Translations under genes and position numbers: made by a program | Notes under the pieces: model-generated | Seen by the model: the letters and a program-made list of their open reading frames with translations, nothing else | Database searches by the model: none | What the model was told of the DNA's origin: nothing | NCBI RefSeq assembly: GCF_001280015.1 | Contig: NZ_LGDV01000226.1 | Coordinates: 308,732 to 372,731, forward strand | Length of the DNA: 64,000 nt | Direction: 5' to 3' | Source of the DNA: Streptomyces sp. MMG1121 | GTDB lineage: Bacteria > Actinomycetota > Actinomycetes > Streptomycetales > Streptomycetaceae | Part shown: in pieces, positions 1 to 8,927 of the stretch | How the letters are laid out: every line of letters begins with the position of its first letter | Position numbering within the stretch: position 1 is the first letter of the stretch

Positions 1-54
1 TCACGGTGCGGGGGGGCCTGCGAGGGATGACGAGAAGCGGCGAGAGGAACGGCC

Positions 55-612
55 ATGGACGCCAAGCCCCGCCAGGACGCCACCGCAGGAAAGATGCTCT
101 GGCACTTCACCATGTTGCTGGACGGGTTCGTGGCCGGGCCGGACCATGCGATGGACTGGATGACGGGCCTCCCGCCCCGGCCCAGCCTCATCGACGCGTA
201 CGTCCGGACGACCGGCGCAGTGTTGGGCGGCCGGGACGGCTGGAACGCCTGACCCGACCCCGGCGCCGTCTACGGCGGCGCCGGGACGGGTCCACTGTTC
301 GTCCTCACGCACCACCCCGAGGTTGCGCGGCCCGCCGGCGGGGTGACCTTCCTGCACTGCAACGTGGCCGAGGCGGTCCGGATCGGGCCGGCGTCCGCCA
401 GCGGCATGAACCTCGAAGTCTTCTCGCCCGCGATCGGCCGGCGGCTCCTGGAGCGCCGGCTGATCGACGAGGTTGATCTGCATATCGTGCCCGTGTTGCT
501 CGGCGAGGGAATCCGACTGTTCGAAAATCCGGGCGGCACGCCCGTACGGCTCGCACGGCTCAATGGTGACGATTGCTCGGCGGTGGTGCACCTTCGGTAT
601 CGCCCGACCTGA
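55..612 (+). pseudogene. RibD C-terminal / dihydrofolate-reductase-like protein, broken by one in-frame TGA
   Basis: One reading frame of 186 codons, interrupted only by a TGA at 250-252. Upstream of the stop are 65 residues with the family's opening strand (WHFTMLLDGFVAGP, about residues 14-27) and GGRDGWNA. The same frame resumes directly with LFVLTHHP and GVTFLHC, then IDEVDLHIVPVLLGEG, and ends RYRPT at a normal TGA. Total length fits this family of stand-alone DHFR-fold reductases (about 180-195 residues). A good Shine-Dalgarno (GAGAGGA) precedes the ATG at 55. The stop falls where relatives usually have a variable loop, so a single base change in an otherwise intact gene is the simplest reading. 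A sequencing error is possible. The substrate of the intact family member is unknown. Confidence 0.75.
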
Positions 613-987
613 GAGCGGAGGATCGACCAGGGTGCGGCGCGACCGGAAATCCGAATGAACGTACGGGCGCTCGGCATCGAGCCCACGTTGGCCGGATGCA
701 TAGGTCAACTCGTCTGCTTCGGCCGTCTGTTGGGGGAAGTTGGCTGACGGTTTTAACGACGGGCGGGCGGTGAGGTCTGCGCGACTTCGCCTCCGGAATA
801 TCACATTCTGCAAGAGAATTGTTTTTCAGTCGCATCCTCCTCCCCCTCCCGTCCCTCGGGAATCTTCTGTCTTCGCGAGGGTAATCCAAGTAAGTAGAAA
901 TCACGTCACCCGCCCCCTCGGCGTTTTCCGGACTTTGTCCCCGAGGTGAACCGCGAAACCGTTTCCGCATATCTACGATCGCAGGCT
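613..987. other. Intergenic stretch, probable promoter region of the oxidase operon
   Basis: About 375 bases without a convincing gene. The second half (about 770-900) is visibly richer in A and T and has a pyrimidine-rich tract near 836-860. This fits a leader or promoter region for the flavoenzyme gene that follows, but I could not fix -35/-10 boxes or an operator. A GTG at 946, in frame with the downstream gene, is an alternative start. Confidence 0.4.
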
Positions 988-3036
988 ATGACCGACAATC
1001 CACGGGACAACTCCGCCACCCGTGCCCGCTGGCAGACATGTCTCAGGCTGGCCCGGGAACTCTTACTCGTCGGACCCGGCGGCGAGGACCTCAAGCTCGC
1101 ATACCTGCACACCCTGATAGACACGGGCCGCCTCGGCCCCACCCGGCACCCGCGCAAGAAGATCCTCGTCATCGGCGCCGGCGTCACCGGCCTCGTCGCC
1201 GCCGGACTGCTCAAGGACGCCGGTCACGACGTCACCGTCCTGGAGGCGAACGCCAACCGTGTCGGCGGACGCGTCAAGACCTTCCGCACCACCGAGCACC
1301 ACCAGCCCTTCGCCGACCCGGCCCAGTACGCCGAGGCCGGGGCGATGCGGTTGCCCGACTTCCACCCGCTCGTCCTCGCCCTCGTCGACAAGCTGGGACT
1401 CGGCCGGCGCCAGTTCTACAACGTGGACATCGACCCAGGTACCGGCAGCGGCCCCGACGTCCCCGTCCCGCCGGTGACGTACAGCTCCTTCACCGGTCGG
1501 ACCTGGAGCTACGGCGACGACAGCCCGGAGTTCTGCGAGCCCGACAAGCGGGGCAACTCCTGGATCCGCGCCAACCGCGTCCAGGTCCGGCGCGCCGACT
1601 ACGCCACCGCCCCCGAGCGGATCAACGAGGGCTTCCACCTCCCCGACGACGAGGTCCGCGCCCCCGTCGTACAGATGGTGGACGCCGCGCTGGAGAGCGT
1701 ACGGGACTACTACTCCGACGTCGTCGACGGCAAGCGGGTCAACAAGCCCGTCCAGCAGTGGATCGAGGGTTGGGCCCGGGTGATCCGCGACTTCGACGGC
1801 TACTCGATGGGCGCCTTCCTGCGCGACCGCGCCGGGCTCAGCGACGAGGCGGTCGAGGCCCTCGGCACCCTGGAGAACATGTCCTCGCGGCTGTACCTGT
1901 CCTTCTTCCACAGCTTCCTGAGCCGCAGCGACATCAACCCCGCCGTCCGCTACTGGGAGATACCCGGCGGCAGTTGGCGCCTGCCGCACACCCTCCACCA
2001 GGGCCTGCTCGACGAGGTGCGGCTCGGGCAGCGCATGATCCGGCTGGAGTACCACGACCCCAGCCGCGACACCGACCCCGAGGGCACCGGCGCCGTCGGC
2101 CACGACGGCTGGGGCGTGGCCGTGCAGACCGTCGCCGAGGACGACCCGCAGGCACCGCCCCGCCTGTGGACGGCGGACCTGGCGATCGTCACCATCCCGT
2201 TCTCCTCCCTGCGCTTCGTCGAGATCGTCCCCTCCATGTCGTACAAGAAGCGCCGCGCGATCATCGAGACCCACTACGACCAGGCCACCAAGGTACTGCT
2301 CGAATTCAGCCACCGGTGGTGGGAGTTCACCGAGGACGACTGGCGGGACGAGCTGGAGAGCATCGCGCCGGGCCTGTACGCGTACTACCGCCGGGGCGAC
2401 GACGCCGACACCGATTCCGTCTCCGCGCCTACGCTGCCCGAGCCGGAGGCGGGGCTGCTCGGCGCCGCCGTCAAGGACAGCGGTGTCACGGCGGAGATGC
2501 GCCGGCTCAACGGCTCCCTGCCGCTGCGCGGCCCCGCCGTCCGCCCCGCCACCCACTGCTTCGGCGGCGGCTCCGCCGCCGACAACCCCAACCGGTTCAT
2601 GTACTACCCCTCGCACCCGGTCGAGGGCAGCACCGGCGGCGGCGTCGTCCTCGCCGCGTACTGCTGGTCCGACGACGCCGCGCGCTGGGACTCCATGCCG
2701 AAGACGGAGCGCTACGTCTACGCCCTGCGCAACCTCCAGGCCCTGCACGGCCGGCGCGTCGAGGTGTTCTTCACCGGCCGGGGCACCACCCAGAGCTGGG
2801 CCCGCGACCCCTACGCCTTCGGCGAGGCCGCCATCTACACCGCGCACCAGATGACCAGCTTCCACCTGGACGCCTCCCGGCCCGAGGGCCCGGTGCACTT
2901 CGCCGGCGAGCACACCTCCCTCAAGCACGCATGGATCGAGGGCGCGCTGGAGAGCGCCGTCCGCGCCGCCCTCGCCGTCCACCAGGCCCCGCCGGTCACC
3001 GACCCGGGCCCGGACCGGGAGGGGGAGTCCTCGTGA
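988..3036 (+). CDS. Flavin L-amino-acid oxidase, closely like Streptomyces L-glutamate oxidase
   Basis: Predicted to oxidise an L-amino acid, most likely L-glutamate, to the 2-oxo acid with release of ammonia and hydrogen peroxide. It is 682 residues long. The ADP-binding beta-alpha-beta unit starts at G63 ([11 protein letters not shown]), followed by [11 protein letters not shown]. The C-terminal flavin motif is [14 protein letters not shown]. The blocks [29 protein letters not shown] and [10 protein letters not shown] match what I recall of L-glutamate oxidase (LGOX). The residues I recall as R124, R305, H312, W564 and W653 in LGOX are R121, R301, H308, W560 and W649 here. The ATG at 988 gives an N-terminus of LGOX-like length; GTG 946 would add 14 residues. 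Codon 26 (1063-1065) is TTA, which in Streptomyces implies bldA-dependent translation. It overlaps the next gene by 4 bp (GTGA). Confidence 0.88.
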   Translation: MTDNPRDNSATRARWQTCLRLARELLLVGPGGEDLKLAYLHTLIDTGRLGPTRHPRKKILVIGAGVTGLVAAGLLKDAGHDVTVLEANANRVGGRVKTFRTTEHHQPFADPAQYAEAGAMRLPDFHPLVLALVDKLGLGRRQFYNVDIDPGTGSGPDVPVPPVTYSSFTGRTWSYGDDSPEFCEPDKRGNSWIRANRVQVRRADYATAPERINEGFHLPDDEVRAPVVQMVDAALESVRDYYSDVVDGKRVNKPVQQWIEGWARVIRDFDGYSMGAFLRDRAGLSDEAVEALGTLENMSSRLYLSFFHSFLSRSDINPAVRYWEIPGGSWRLPHTLHQGLLDEVRLGQRMIRLEYHDPSRDTDPEGTGAVGHDGWGVAVQTVAEDDPQAPPRLWTADLAIVTIPFSSLRFVEIVPSMSYKKRRAIIETHYDQATKVLLEFSHRWWEFTEDDWRDELESIAPGLYAYYRRGDDADTDSVSAPTLPEPEAGLLGAAVKDSGVTAEMRRLNGSLPLRGPAVRPATHCFGGGSAADNPNRFMYYPSHPVEGSTGGGVVLAAYCWSDDAARWDSMPKTERYVYALRNLQALHGRRVEVFFTGRGTTQSWARDPYAFGEAAIYTAHQMTSFHLDASRPEGPVHFAGEHTSLKHAWIEGALESAVRAALAVHQAPPVTDPGPDREGESS

Positions 3037-4862
3037 GCGCGACCACCTCCACCTGCACGGTCGCCCGCTATCTCGCCCTGCGGCTGGCCGAGTTGGGCAT
3101 CACCCACCTCTTCGGCGTCCCCGGCAACCACCTCGGCCCGTTCCTGACCACCCTGCGGGCCGAGGGCGACGTCGAGTGGGTCGGCACGCCGACCGAGGGC
3201 GGCGCGGGCCAGGCCGCCGAAGCCTACGCCCGCATCCACGGCGTGGGCGCGGCGGCGGTCACGTACAGCGTGGGCGCGTTCAACCTGCTCAACGCCTGCG
3301 GCGGCGCGTACGTCGAGCAGATTCCGCTCATCGCCGTCAACGCCTGCCCGCCGTACGAGCAGTGGCAGAACTACCGGGCAGTCGGCCTGCTCACCTCCCA
3401 CATGAGCCCCCGCGCGGAGAGCAACCTGGACGTCTACCGGCAGGTCACCGTGGACGCACAGGTCATCTCCCACCCGGGCCTCGCGCCCGCCCAGATCGAC
3501 GCCGCGCTCACCGCGTCCGTCTCCGAGCGCCGGCCGGTCTATCTGGAGGTCATGGAGGACCTGTGGGACGAGCCGTGTCCCGCGCCGACGGAGCCGATCG
3601 TCCGCCGTGAACGGCCGTTCAGCACGCGCAACCAGACCATGCTGGAAGACTCCGTGCACGCGATCCTCACCCTGATCGAGGAACATCCGGGCCCGGACGG
3701 CAGGCCCCGCGCGATCGTGTGGGCAGGCGAGGAGATCGACCGGTTCCGCCTCGGCGAGGAACTGACCGACCTGGTGGAGGCCACCGGCGTACCGTTCTGC
3801 ACGACCGTCGGCGCGAAGGCCGTCGTGGACGAGCACCTCCCGCAGTTCCACGGCGTGTACAACGGCAAGGCCAGCCACCCGGACGTGCACGCGATCTTCA
3901 AGGACTGGGCCACCTGCCGGATCGGGCTCGGCGCCTGGTCCACGTCCAAGAACCTCGGCGGCGAGCAGAACGTCGGCACGGACTGGGCGATGGCGGCGCA
4001 CGGCGGCATCAGCGTCGGCACGTCGTACTTCCCCGACGTCCAGCTCGCCCACCTGCTGCCCGCCCTCCAGGACGCGCTGGTGAAGGAGTACGGCTCCGGG
4101 GGCCTGGCGGCCGACTACTACGCCGAGTCCTACAGCTACGGCGGAGCGCGGGCCGACCGCCCCGCCGGCCTGGCGCAGTACCGCGCCTCGCTGAGCATCG
4201 ACCGCGCCCGGACCCGGAACGCCGAACACCTCACGTACGACGGCCTGTTCGACCGGATCAACCACTTCCTGGGCGAGGAGACCGGGGAGGACTGGACGGT
4301 CGTGTCGGACGCCGCGTTCTCCCTCATCGGCTCGATGAACCTGTTCCTGGCCGCGGGCGGGTTCCTGTCCCAGGTCGGCTGGCTGTCCATCGGCTGGTCG
4401 GTCGGCGCGGCCACCGGCGCGGCGCTCGCTCCCGAGCGGGAGAGCGCCCGCCCGATGGTGTTCGTCGGCGACGGCTCCTTCCAGGAGACCTGCCAGGAGA
4501 TCTCCACCCACACCCGGCTCGGGCTGCGCTCGGTGGTGTTCGTCCTGGACAACGGACACTTCTACGGCATCGAGCAGATGCTGGTGCACCCCTCCTACTT
4601 CGCGGAGCGGAACCCCACCGAGCCGGACTTCTACAACGTCCTCCACCCCTGGCACTACGACCGCCTCGCGCAGGTCTTCGCCGGCGAGGGCAGCCCGGCG
4701 AACGGCGTCAGCATCGCCCACCCCACGGACCTGGACGCCCTGCTCTCACGCCTTACCGACCCGAGCGACCCGTACAACGCCGGCCCGCTCCTGGTCCGCG
4801 TCCGCCTGAACCGGCACGACTACCCGAGGGCGATGGCCTACAAGGTCTCGAAAGCCTCGTAA
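3033..4862 (+). CDS. ThDP-dependent 2-oxo-acid decarboxylase-like enzyme
   Basis: 609 residues with the three-domain layout of pyruvate/indolepyruvate decarboxylases. The N-terminal pyrimidine-binding domain carries the expected activating Glu (E55 in [15 protein letters not shown]). A middle domain follows, then a C-terminal diphosphate-binding domain with GDGS at about 479-482 and the metal-ligand Asn in VLDNGHFYG. The His-His pair that pyruvate decarboxylases use as acid/base is not in the expected place: the aligned stretch reads LLTSHM (119-124), so the reaction may differ from simple decarboxylation. The GTG start lies in the GTGA overlap with the oxidase and is preceded by GGGAGGGGGAG, so the two are translationally coupled. 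A sensible inference is that it uses the oxidase's 2-oxo acid product. The exact substrate cannot be read from the sequence. Confidence 0.82.
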   Translation: MSATTSTCTVARYLALRLAELGITHLFGVPGNHLGPFLTTLRAEGDVEWVGTPTEGGAGQAAEAYARIHGVGAAAVTYSVGAFNLLNACGGAYVEQIPLIAVNACPPYEQWQNYRAVGLLTSHMSPRAESNLDVYRQVTVDAQVISHPGLAPAQIDAALTASVSERRPVYLEVMEDLWDEPCPAPTEPIVRRERPFSTRNQTMLEDSVHAILTLIEEHPGPDGRPRAIVWAGEEIDRFRLGEELTDLVEATGVPFCTTVGAKAVVDEHLPQFHGVYNGKASHPDVHAIFKDWATCRIGLGAWSTSKNLGGEQNVGTDWAMAAHGGISVGTSYFPDVQLAHLLPALQDALVKEYGSGGLAADYYAESYSYGGARADRPAGLAQYRASLSIDRARTRNAEHLTYDGLFDRINHFLGEETGEDWTVVSDAAFSLIGSMNLFLAAGGFLSQVGWLSIGWSVGAATGAALAPERESARPMVFVGDGSFQETCQEISTHTRLGLRSVVFVLDNGHFYGIEQMLVHPSYFAERNPTEPDFYNVLHPWHYDRLAQVFAGEGSPANGVSIAHPTDLDALLSRLTDPSDPYNAGPLLVRVRLNRHDYPRAMAYKVSKAS

Positions 4863-4901
4863 CCGAAAAGCCTCGTAACCGAAAAGATTCGTCACCGAAG
4901 G
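4854..4901 (+). repeat. Three tandem 16-bp units at the end of the ThDP enzyme gene
   Basis: Units begin at 4854, 4870 and 4886. The first two are identical (GCCTCGTAACCGAAAA); the third matches at 11 of 16 positions. The stop codon of the upstream gene (4860-4862) lies in unit one, and the third unit runs into the AAGG-rich ribosome binding site of the next gene. Confidence 0.8.
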
Positions 4902-4910
4902 GGTAAGGAA

Positions 4911-5420
4911 ATGGCCGACCTGAACGTACTGATCTCGTTCGACGCGGCGACGATCGTCGAGCAGAACCCGAACGCGTCGAGGAACCCGGACGCACCGACC
5001 TACGCCGACCAGAGCCTCATCTACATGACGACGCGCCACGACCACATCGTCGGCACGTCGGGCGCGGAGCTGAACCTCCGGGCCGAACCCGGGGACACCA
5101 TCCGCTGGCGGGAGACCACCCTCTCCCTCGGCAGTGACTACAAGGCGCTGCTGTACCGGTACGTGAGCAGCGACCGCGACCACACGCTCATCAGGACGCC
5201 GGAGATCGAGGTGGTCGACGGCGTCTATCCGGTCCCGAAGGAGGGGAGCGAGGGCAGCCCGGACTTCGTGACGCAGAGGTACCAGGACCACTACTGGCGC
5301 ACGACCGTCAAGAGCGTCGGCAAGGTCGTGTACCACTTCTACTTCCAGATCCTCGACCGCCACCGGCAGTTGAAGGGGTACTTCCAGTGGGACCCCTTCA
5401 TCACCATCGAAGACTCCTGA
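4911..5420 (+). CDS. PixA/AidA-type inclusion body family protein
   Basis: 169 residues with no signal peptide or membrane segment. The N-terminus (DLNVLISFDAATIVEQNPN, then IYMTTRHDHIVG) and the central AEPGDTIRWRETTLSL match the pattern I know for the PixA/AidA family (Xenorhabdus cytoplasmic inclusion protein PixA; quorum-sensing-induced AidA of Ralstonia/Burkholderia). Biochemical function in that family is not established; members are abundant, small, beta-rich cytoplasmic proteins. The ATG has a strong ribosome binding site (AAGGGGTAAGGAA) 48 bases after the ThDP gene, and a large hairpin follows the stop, so it is the last gene of the oxidase operon. Association with an amino-acid oxidase and a ThDP enzyme suggests a role linked to that chemistry, for example binding, storage or protection. 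That is inference. Confidence 0.8.
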   Translation: MADLNVLISFDAATIVEQNPNASRNPDAPTYADQSLIYMTTRHDHIVGTSGAELNLRAEPGDTIRWRETTLSLGSDYKALLYRYVSSDRDHTLIRTPEIEVVDGVYPVPKEGSEGSPDFVTQRYQDHYWRTTVKSVGKVVYHFYFQILDRHRQLKGYFQWDPFITIEDS

Positions 5421-5429
5421 GCCCCACAT

Positions 5430-5468
5430 GACGGCGGCGGCCCCGGGCTCCCCGGGGCCGCCGCCGTC
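5430..5468. terminator. Strong 18-bp hairpin between convergent genes
   Basis: Perfect 18-bp GC-rich arms at 5430-5447 and 5451-5468 around a 3-base loop. It sits 9 bases after the PixA-like gene and 6 bases from the stop of the opposite-strand nuclease gene, so it can serve both directions. Confidence 0.85.
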
Positions 5469-5474
5469 TGTCCC

Positions 5475-6326
5475 TCATTTCTCGGCGAACAGCTCCTCCG
5501 CGTCCGTGGCGTGTACGGCTCGCTGGGCCCAGACTTCGAGCTGGTCGAGGTCGGTGCAGGTGCTGACCCGCTCCCGGACGGCGTCGGGGACGGGGACACC
5601 GCGCCATTCCAGCACGTGGAGCACCATCTCGGCCTTGGCCTCAAGCCGCCCCTGCTCCAGCCCCTGCTCTCGTCCTTCTTCGCGTACCTGCTCGGCGAGC
5701 GGGTGTCGCCAGAAGTACTGGATTGCCGTCATGAGGTCCCTCCACATCTGCTTCGCCTGAGGGGCGGTCAGGCAGGAGTCGACGAACTGCACGAAGACTG
5801 CGGCGCTGTCGGGGTCAATGGTCCGCAGGGCGGCGGCCAGGGATTCCAGTATGGCCGGGGCCTGCGGTCCGCGCCCGTGTGTCATGGCCGAGAGCACCGC
5901 AAGGGGTACGTCCTTCTCGGCCTGCCGTTCGTCCGCGATCACGGGCACGTTGTCCGGGCCGAGCACGAGGGGCCGTACGGTCAGCGACTCCCAGCCGGGG
6001 AAACCGAGCCGGATCGGGCGCGAGGCCCAGTGCGCGGTGCTGCTGCTCTGGGTGATGACGATGAGCACGGGCTCGCAGCGGTACTTCTCGAAGAGGTACG
6101 ACAGGTAGTACGGCCAACTGCCCCGCTTGCGCTCGTCCACCTTCCCCTGTGACTCGACCACGAGGAGATAGGTCCCCTCGCCCGTCTCCGCCCGCAACAA
6201 CGTGTCCACACGCCGCTCGACCGGTTCGATTTCCGTGAGGTCCACGTTCAGTGCGGCGATCTCGCGCGGTTCGGGGAAGAGCACGTGCAGTACCCGCTGT
6301 AACGCCCGCGTCAGCCCCTTGCCCAA
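5475..6326 (-). pseudogene. Rpn/PD-(D/E)XK-type nuclease family protein, 5'-truncated
   Basis: An open frame of 283 codons whose body resembles the abundant Streptomyces proteins related to recombination-promoting nucleases (Rpn, PD-(D/E)XK fold). It has the Asp/Glu-rich strands VDLTEIEPVERRVDTLLR and YLLVVESQGKVDERKRGSWPYY, then a helical C-terminal part with EEGREQGLEQGRLEAKAE. Relatives as I recall them start with about 25-30 further residues (a helical segment ending in a phrase like HRIFQ). Here the frame starts abruptly at the equivalent of LTRALQRVLH with only a TTG at 6326 and no ribosome binding site. Just upstream lies the tail of an unrelated gene, so a recombination has probably removed the start. 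A TTA codon at 6300-6302 is another oddity. If translated, it would lack its first helix. Confidence 0.6.
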
Positions 6327-6328
6327 GC

Positions 6329-6415
6329 CGGACCAAGACCCCCGCCCGAGCCGCCCTCACCTTCCCCGCCCCCGCCTTCGCCGTCTTCCTCGAAGCCCTG
6401 AAGGCGAAGGGGTGA
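6329..6415 (+). pseudogene. C-terminal remnant resembling a DUF397 protein
   Basis: A short frame ending in TGA at 6413-6415 reads KTPARAAL then TFPAPAFAVFLEALKAKG. This resembles the end of Streptomyces DUF397 proteins, which typically close with a DSK.P..ALTF....F..FL..L pattern. There is no start, and nothing upstream continues the domain: the next bases belong to the truncated nuclease gene on the other strand. I read it as a leftover joined to the nuclease gene by a rearrangement. Too short to be sure. Confidence 0.4.
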
Positions 6416-6449
6416 CCCGCTGTCACACCTCACCGGTACCGTCGAAGGC

Positions 6450-8798
6450 GTGACTCAACAGGCGGGGAACCCCACGACCGAGCGTCGGCTCGCCGTGCTC
6501 GAAGGTGTGCTGGAGCGGATCACGTACGCCAACGAGGAGAACGGCTACACGGTCGCCCGGGTCGACACCGGAAGAGGCGCCGCGGACCTCCTCACGGTCG
6601 TCGGTGCGCTGCTCGGTGCCCAGGTCGGGGAGTCGCTGCGGATGGAGGGCCGGTGGGGCTCGCACGCCCAGTACGGCAAGCAGTTCCACGTCGAGAACTA
6701 CACGACCCTCCTGCCCGCCACCGTCCAGGGCATCCGGCGTTACCTCGGCTCCGGCCTGGTCAAAGGCATCGGACCCGTCTTCGCCGACCGCATCACGCAG
6801 CACTTCGGGCTCGACACCCTCCAGATCATCGAGGAGGAGCCCAAGCGGCTCATCGAGGTGCCCGGACTCGGGCCGAAGCGGACGAAGAAGATCGCCGACG
6901 CCTGGGAGGAGCAGAAGGCGATCAAGGAGGTCATGCTCTTCCTCCAGACCGTCGAGGTGTCCACCTCCATCGCCGTGCGGATCTACAAGAAGTACGGCGA
7001 CGCGTCGATCTCCGTCGTCAAGAACCATCCCTATCGGCTGGCCTCCGACGTCTGGGGCATCGGCTTTCTGACCGCCGACAAGATCGCCCAGTCCGTGGGC
7101 ATTCCGCACGACAGTCCGGAGCGGGTGAAAGCCGGTCTGCAGTACGCGCTGTCGCAGGCCACCGACCAGGGCAACTGCTTCCTGCCCGAGGAGCGGCTGA
7201 TCGCCGACGCGGTCAAGCTGCTCCAGGTAGACACCGGACTCGTCATCGAGTGCCTCGCCGAGCTGGCCCAGCCGGGGGAGGACGGCGAGGAACCGGGTGT
7301 CGTACGGGAGAAGGTGCCCGGGCCGGAGGGTGACGCGTCCGAACCCGTCACCGCCGTCTACCTCGTCCCCTTCCACCGCGCCGAACTCTCCCTCTCCGCC
7401 CAGCTCCTCCGCCTCCTGCGCACGGACCAGGACCGGATGCCGGGCTTCCGGGACGTCGACTGGGGCAAAGCCCTCGGTTGGCTGAAGTCCCGTACCGGTG
7501 CCGACCTCGCCCCCGAGCAGGAAGCCGCCGTCAGGCTCGCGCTCAGCGAGAAGGTCGCCGTCCTCACCGGCGGCCCCGGCTGCGGCAAGTCCTTCACGGT
7601 CCGCTCGATCGTGGAGCTGGCCCGCGCCAAGCGGGCCAAGGTGCTGCTCGCCGCGCCGACCGGGCGGGCCGCCAAGCGGCTGGCCGAGCTGACCGGCGCC
7701 GAGGCCTCCACCGTGCACCGGCTGCTGGAGCTGAAGCCCGGCGGGGACGCCGCCTACGACCGGGACCGGCCGCTCGACGCCGACCTGGTCGTGGTCGACG
7801 AGGCCTCCATGCTCGACCTGCTCCTCGCCAACAAACTGGTCAAGGCGGTGCCCCCGGGCGCCCACATCCTCTTTGTGGGCGACGTCGACCAGTTGCCCAG
7901 CGTCGGCGCGGGCGAGGTGCTGCGCGACCTGCTCGCCGACGGCAGCCCCGTCCCCGCCGTCCGGCTCACCCGCGTCTTCCGGCAGGCCCAGCAGTCCGGC
8001 GTCGTCACCAACGCGCACCGCATCAACGCCGGGCAGCATCCGCTCACCGACGGGCTGGGGGACTTCTTCCTCTTCGTGGAGGACGACACCGAGGAGGCCG
8101 GGCGGCTCACCGTGGACGTGGCCGCGCGGCGAATTCCGGCCAAGTTCGGGCTCGATCCGCGTCGGGACATTCAGGTCCTCGCGCCGATGCACCGGGGGCC
8201 CGCCGGGGCCGGCGCGCTCAACGGGCTGCTCCAGCAGGCCATCACGCCCGGCCGGCCCGATCTGCCCGAGAAGCGATTCGGCGGGCGGGTGTTCCGGGTC
8301 GGCGACAAAGTCACCCAGATTAGGAACAATTACGAGAAAGGGCAGAACGGTGTCTTCAACGGCACCGTGGGCGTCGTGACCTCGCTCGATCCGGTCGACC
8401 AGCGGCTCACGGTACTGACGGACGAGGACGAGGAGGTTCCGTACGAATTCGACGAACTGGACGAACTGGCACACGCGTACGCGGTGACCATTCACCGCTC
8501 GCAGGGGAGTGAATATCCCGCCGTGGTGATTCCCGTCACGACCGGAGCATGGATGATGCTCCAGCGGAACCTCCTCTACACGGCGGTCACCCGGGCCAAA
8601 CGGCTCGTGGTCCTGGTCGGTTCGCGCAAGGCGATCGGGCAGGCGGTGCGCACGGTGTCCGCCGGACGACGGTGCACGGCCCTCGATTTCAGGCTGGCGT
8701 CACCTGCCGGACGGGCAGCGCAAAAAATGATCGATCAAACGAGTCGTGAAGGTCACAGAGCCCTTCCAGATGTCGGTCAAAGGGGGCAGGATGAGTAA
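6450..8798 (+). CDS. recD2: RecD2-type ATP-dependent 5'-3' DNA helicase
   Basis: 782 residues, typical for stand-alone RecD2 helicases (SF1B), which unwind DNA 5' to 3' outside any RecBCD complex. The N-terminal third has the oligonucleotide-binding start (LERITYANEENGYTVARV) and helix-hairpin-helix repeats (VKGIGPVFADRI, VPGLGPKRTKKI). Walker A is GGPGCGKS at about 374-381, Walker B is VVVDEASML, motif III is FVGDVDQLPSVGAG, and the C-terminal motifs are TIHRSQGSEYPAVV and LLYTAVTRAKRLVVLVG. The GTG at 6450 has only a weak upstream GAAGG, so the exact start is less certain than the rest. A tight hairpin follows the stop, and the gene seems to be a single transcription unit before citrate synthase. 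Confidence 0.93.
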   Translation: MTQQAGNPTTERRLAVLEGVLERITYANEENGYTVARVDTGRGAADLLTVVGALLGAQVGESLRMEGRWGSHAQYGKQFHVENYTTLLPATVQGIRRYLGSGLVKGIGPVFADRITQHFGLDTLQIIEEEPKRLIEVPGLGPKRTKKIADAWEEQKAIKEVMLFLQTVEVSTSIAVRIYKKYGDASISVVKNHPYRLASDVWGIGFLTADKIAQSVGIPHDSPERVKAGLQYALSQATDQGNCFLPEERLIADAVKLLQVDTGLVIECLAELAQPGEDGEEPGVVREKVPGPEGDASEPVTAVYLVPFHRAELSLSAQLLRLLRTDQDRMPGFRDVDWGKALGWLKSRTGADLAPEQEAAVRLALSEKVAVLTGGPGCGKSFTVRSIVELARAKRAKVLLAAPTGRAAKRLAELTGAEASTVHRLLELKPGGDAAYDRDRPLDADLVVVDEASMLDLLLANKLVKAVPPGAHILFVGDVDQLPSVGAGEVLRDLLADGSPVPAVRLTRVFRQAQQSGVVTNAHRINAGQHPLTDGLGDFFLFVEDDTEEAGRLTVDVAARRIPAKFGLDPRRDIQVLAPMHRGPAGAGALNGLLQQAITPGRPDLPEKRFGGRVFRVGDKVTQIRNNYEKGQNGVFNGTVGVVTSLDPVDQRLTVLTDEDEEVPYEFDELDELAHAYAVTIHRSQGSEYPAVVIPVTTGAWMMLQRNLLYTAVTRAKRLVVLVGSRKAIGQAVRTVSAGRRCTALDFRLASPAGRAAQKMIDQTSREGHRALPDVGQRGQDE

Positions 8799-8799
8799 G

Positions 8800-8822
8800 T
8801 TGGCGGCACTGAGTGCCGCCAA
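8800..8822 (+). terminator. Hairpin directly after recD2
   Basis: Perfect 10-bp arms (TTGGCGGCAC at 8800-8809 and its complement at 8813-8822) around a 3-base loop, one base after the recD2 stop. No T-run follows, as is common in Streptomyces. Confidence 0.75.
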
Positions 8823-8927
8823 TAGGCCCAATGGTCGACCCCGAGTGCACTCTCCTGCGCCAAATGGGGGATGGTAGAGACAGTCAGGGCACCTCGAAGA
8901 AGAGGCACAACGTCGGTGAGGGATGAC

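Noticed and set aside
250..252. Selenocysteine reading of the TGA in the reductase-like gene
   Set aside because: No SECIS-like hairpin directly after the codon was recognised, and the family has no Sec members known to me.
1038..3032. Long plus-strand frame that extends the ThDP enzyme upstream across the oxidase gene
   Set aside because: Composition is Arg/Pro-rich as expected for an out-of-frame read of high-GC DNA. The real start is the GTG at 3033 with a ribosome binding site.
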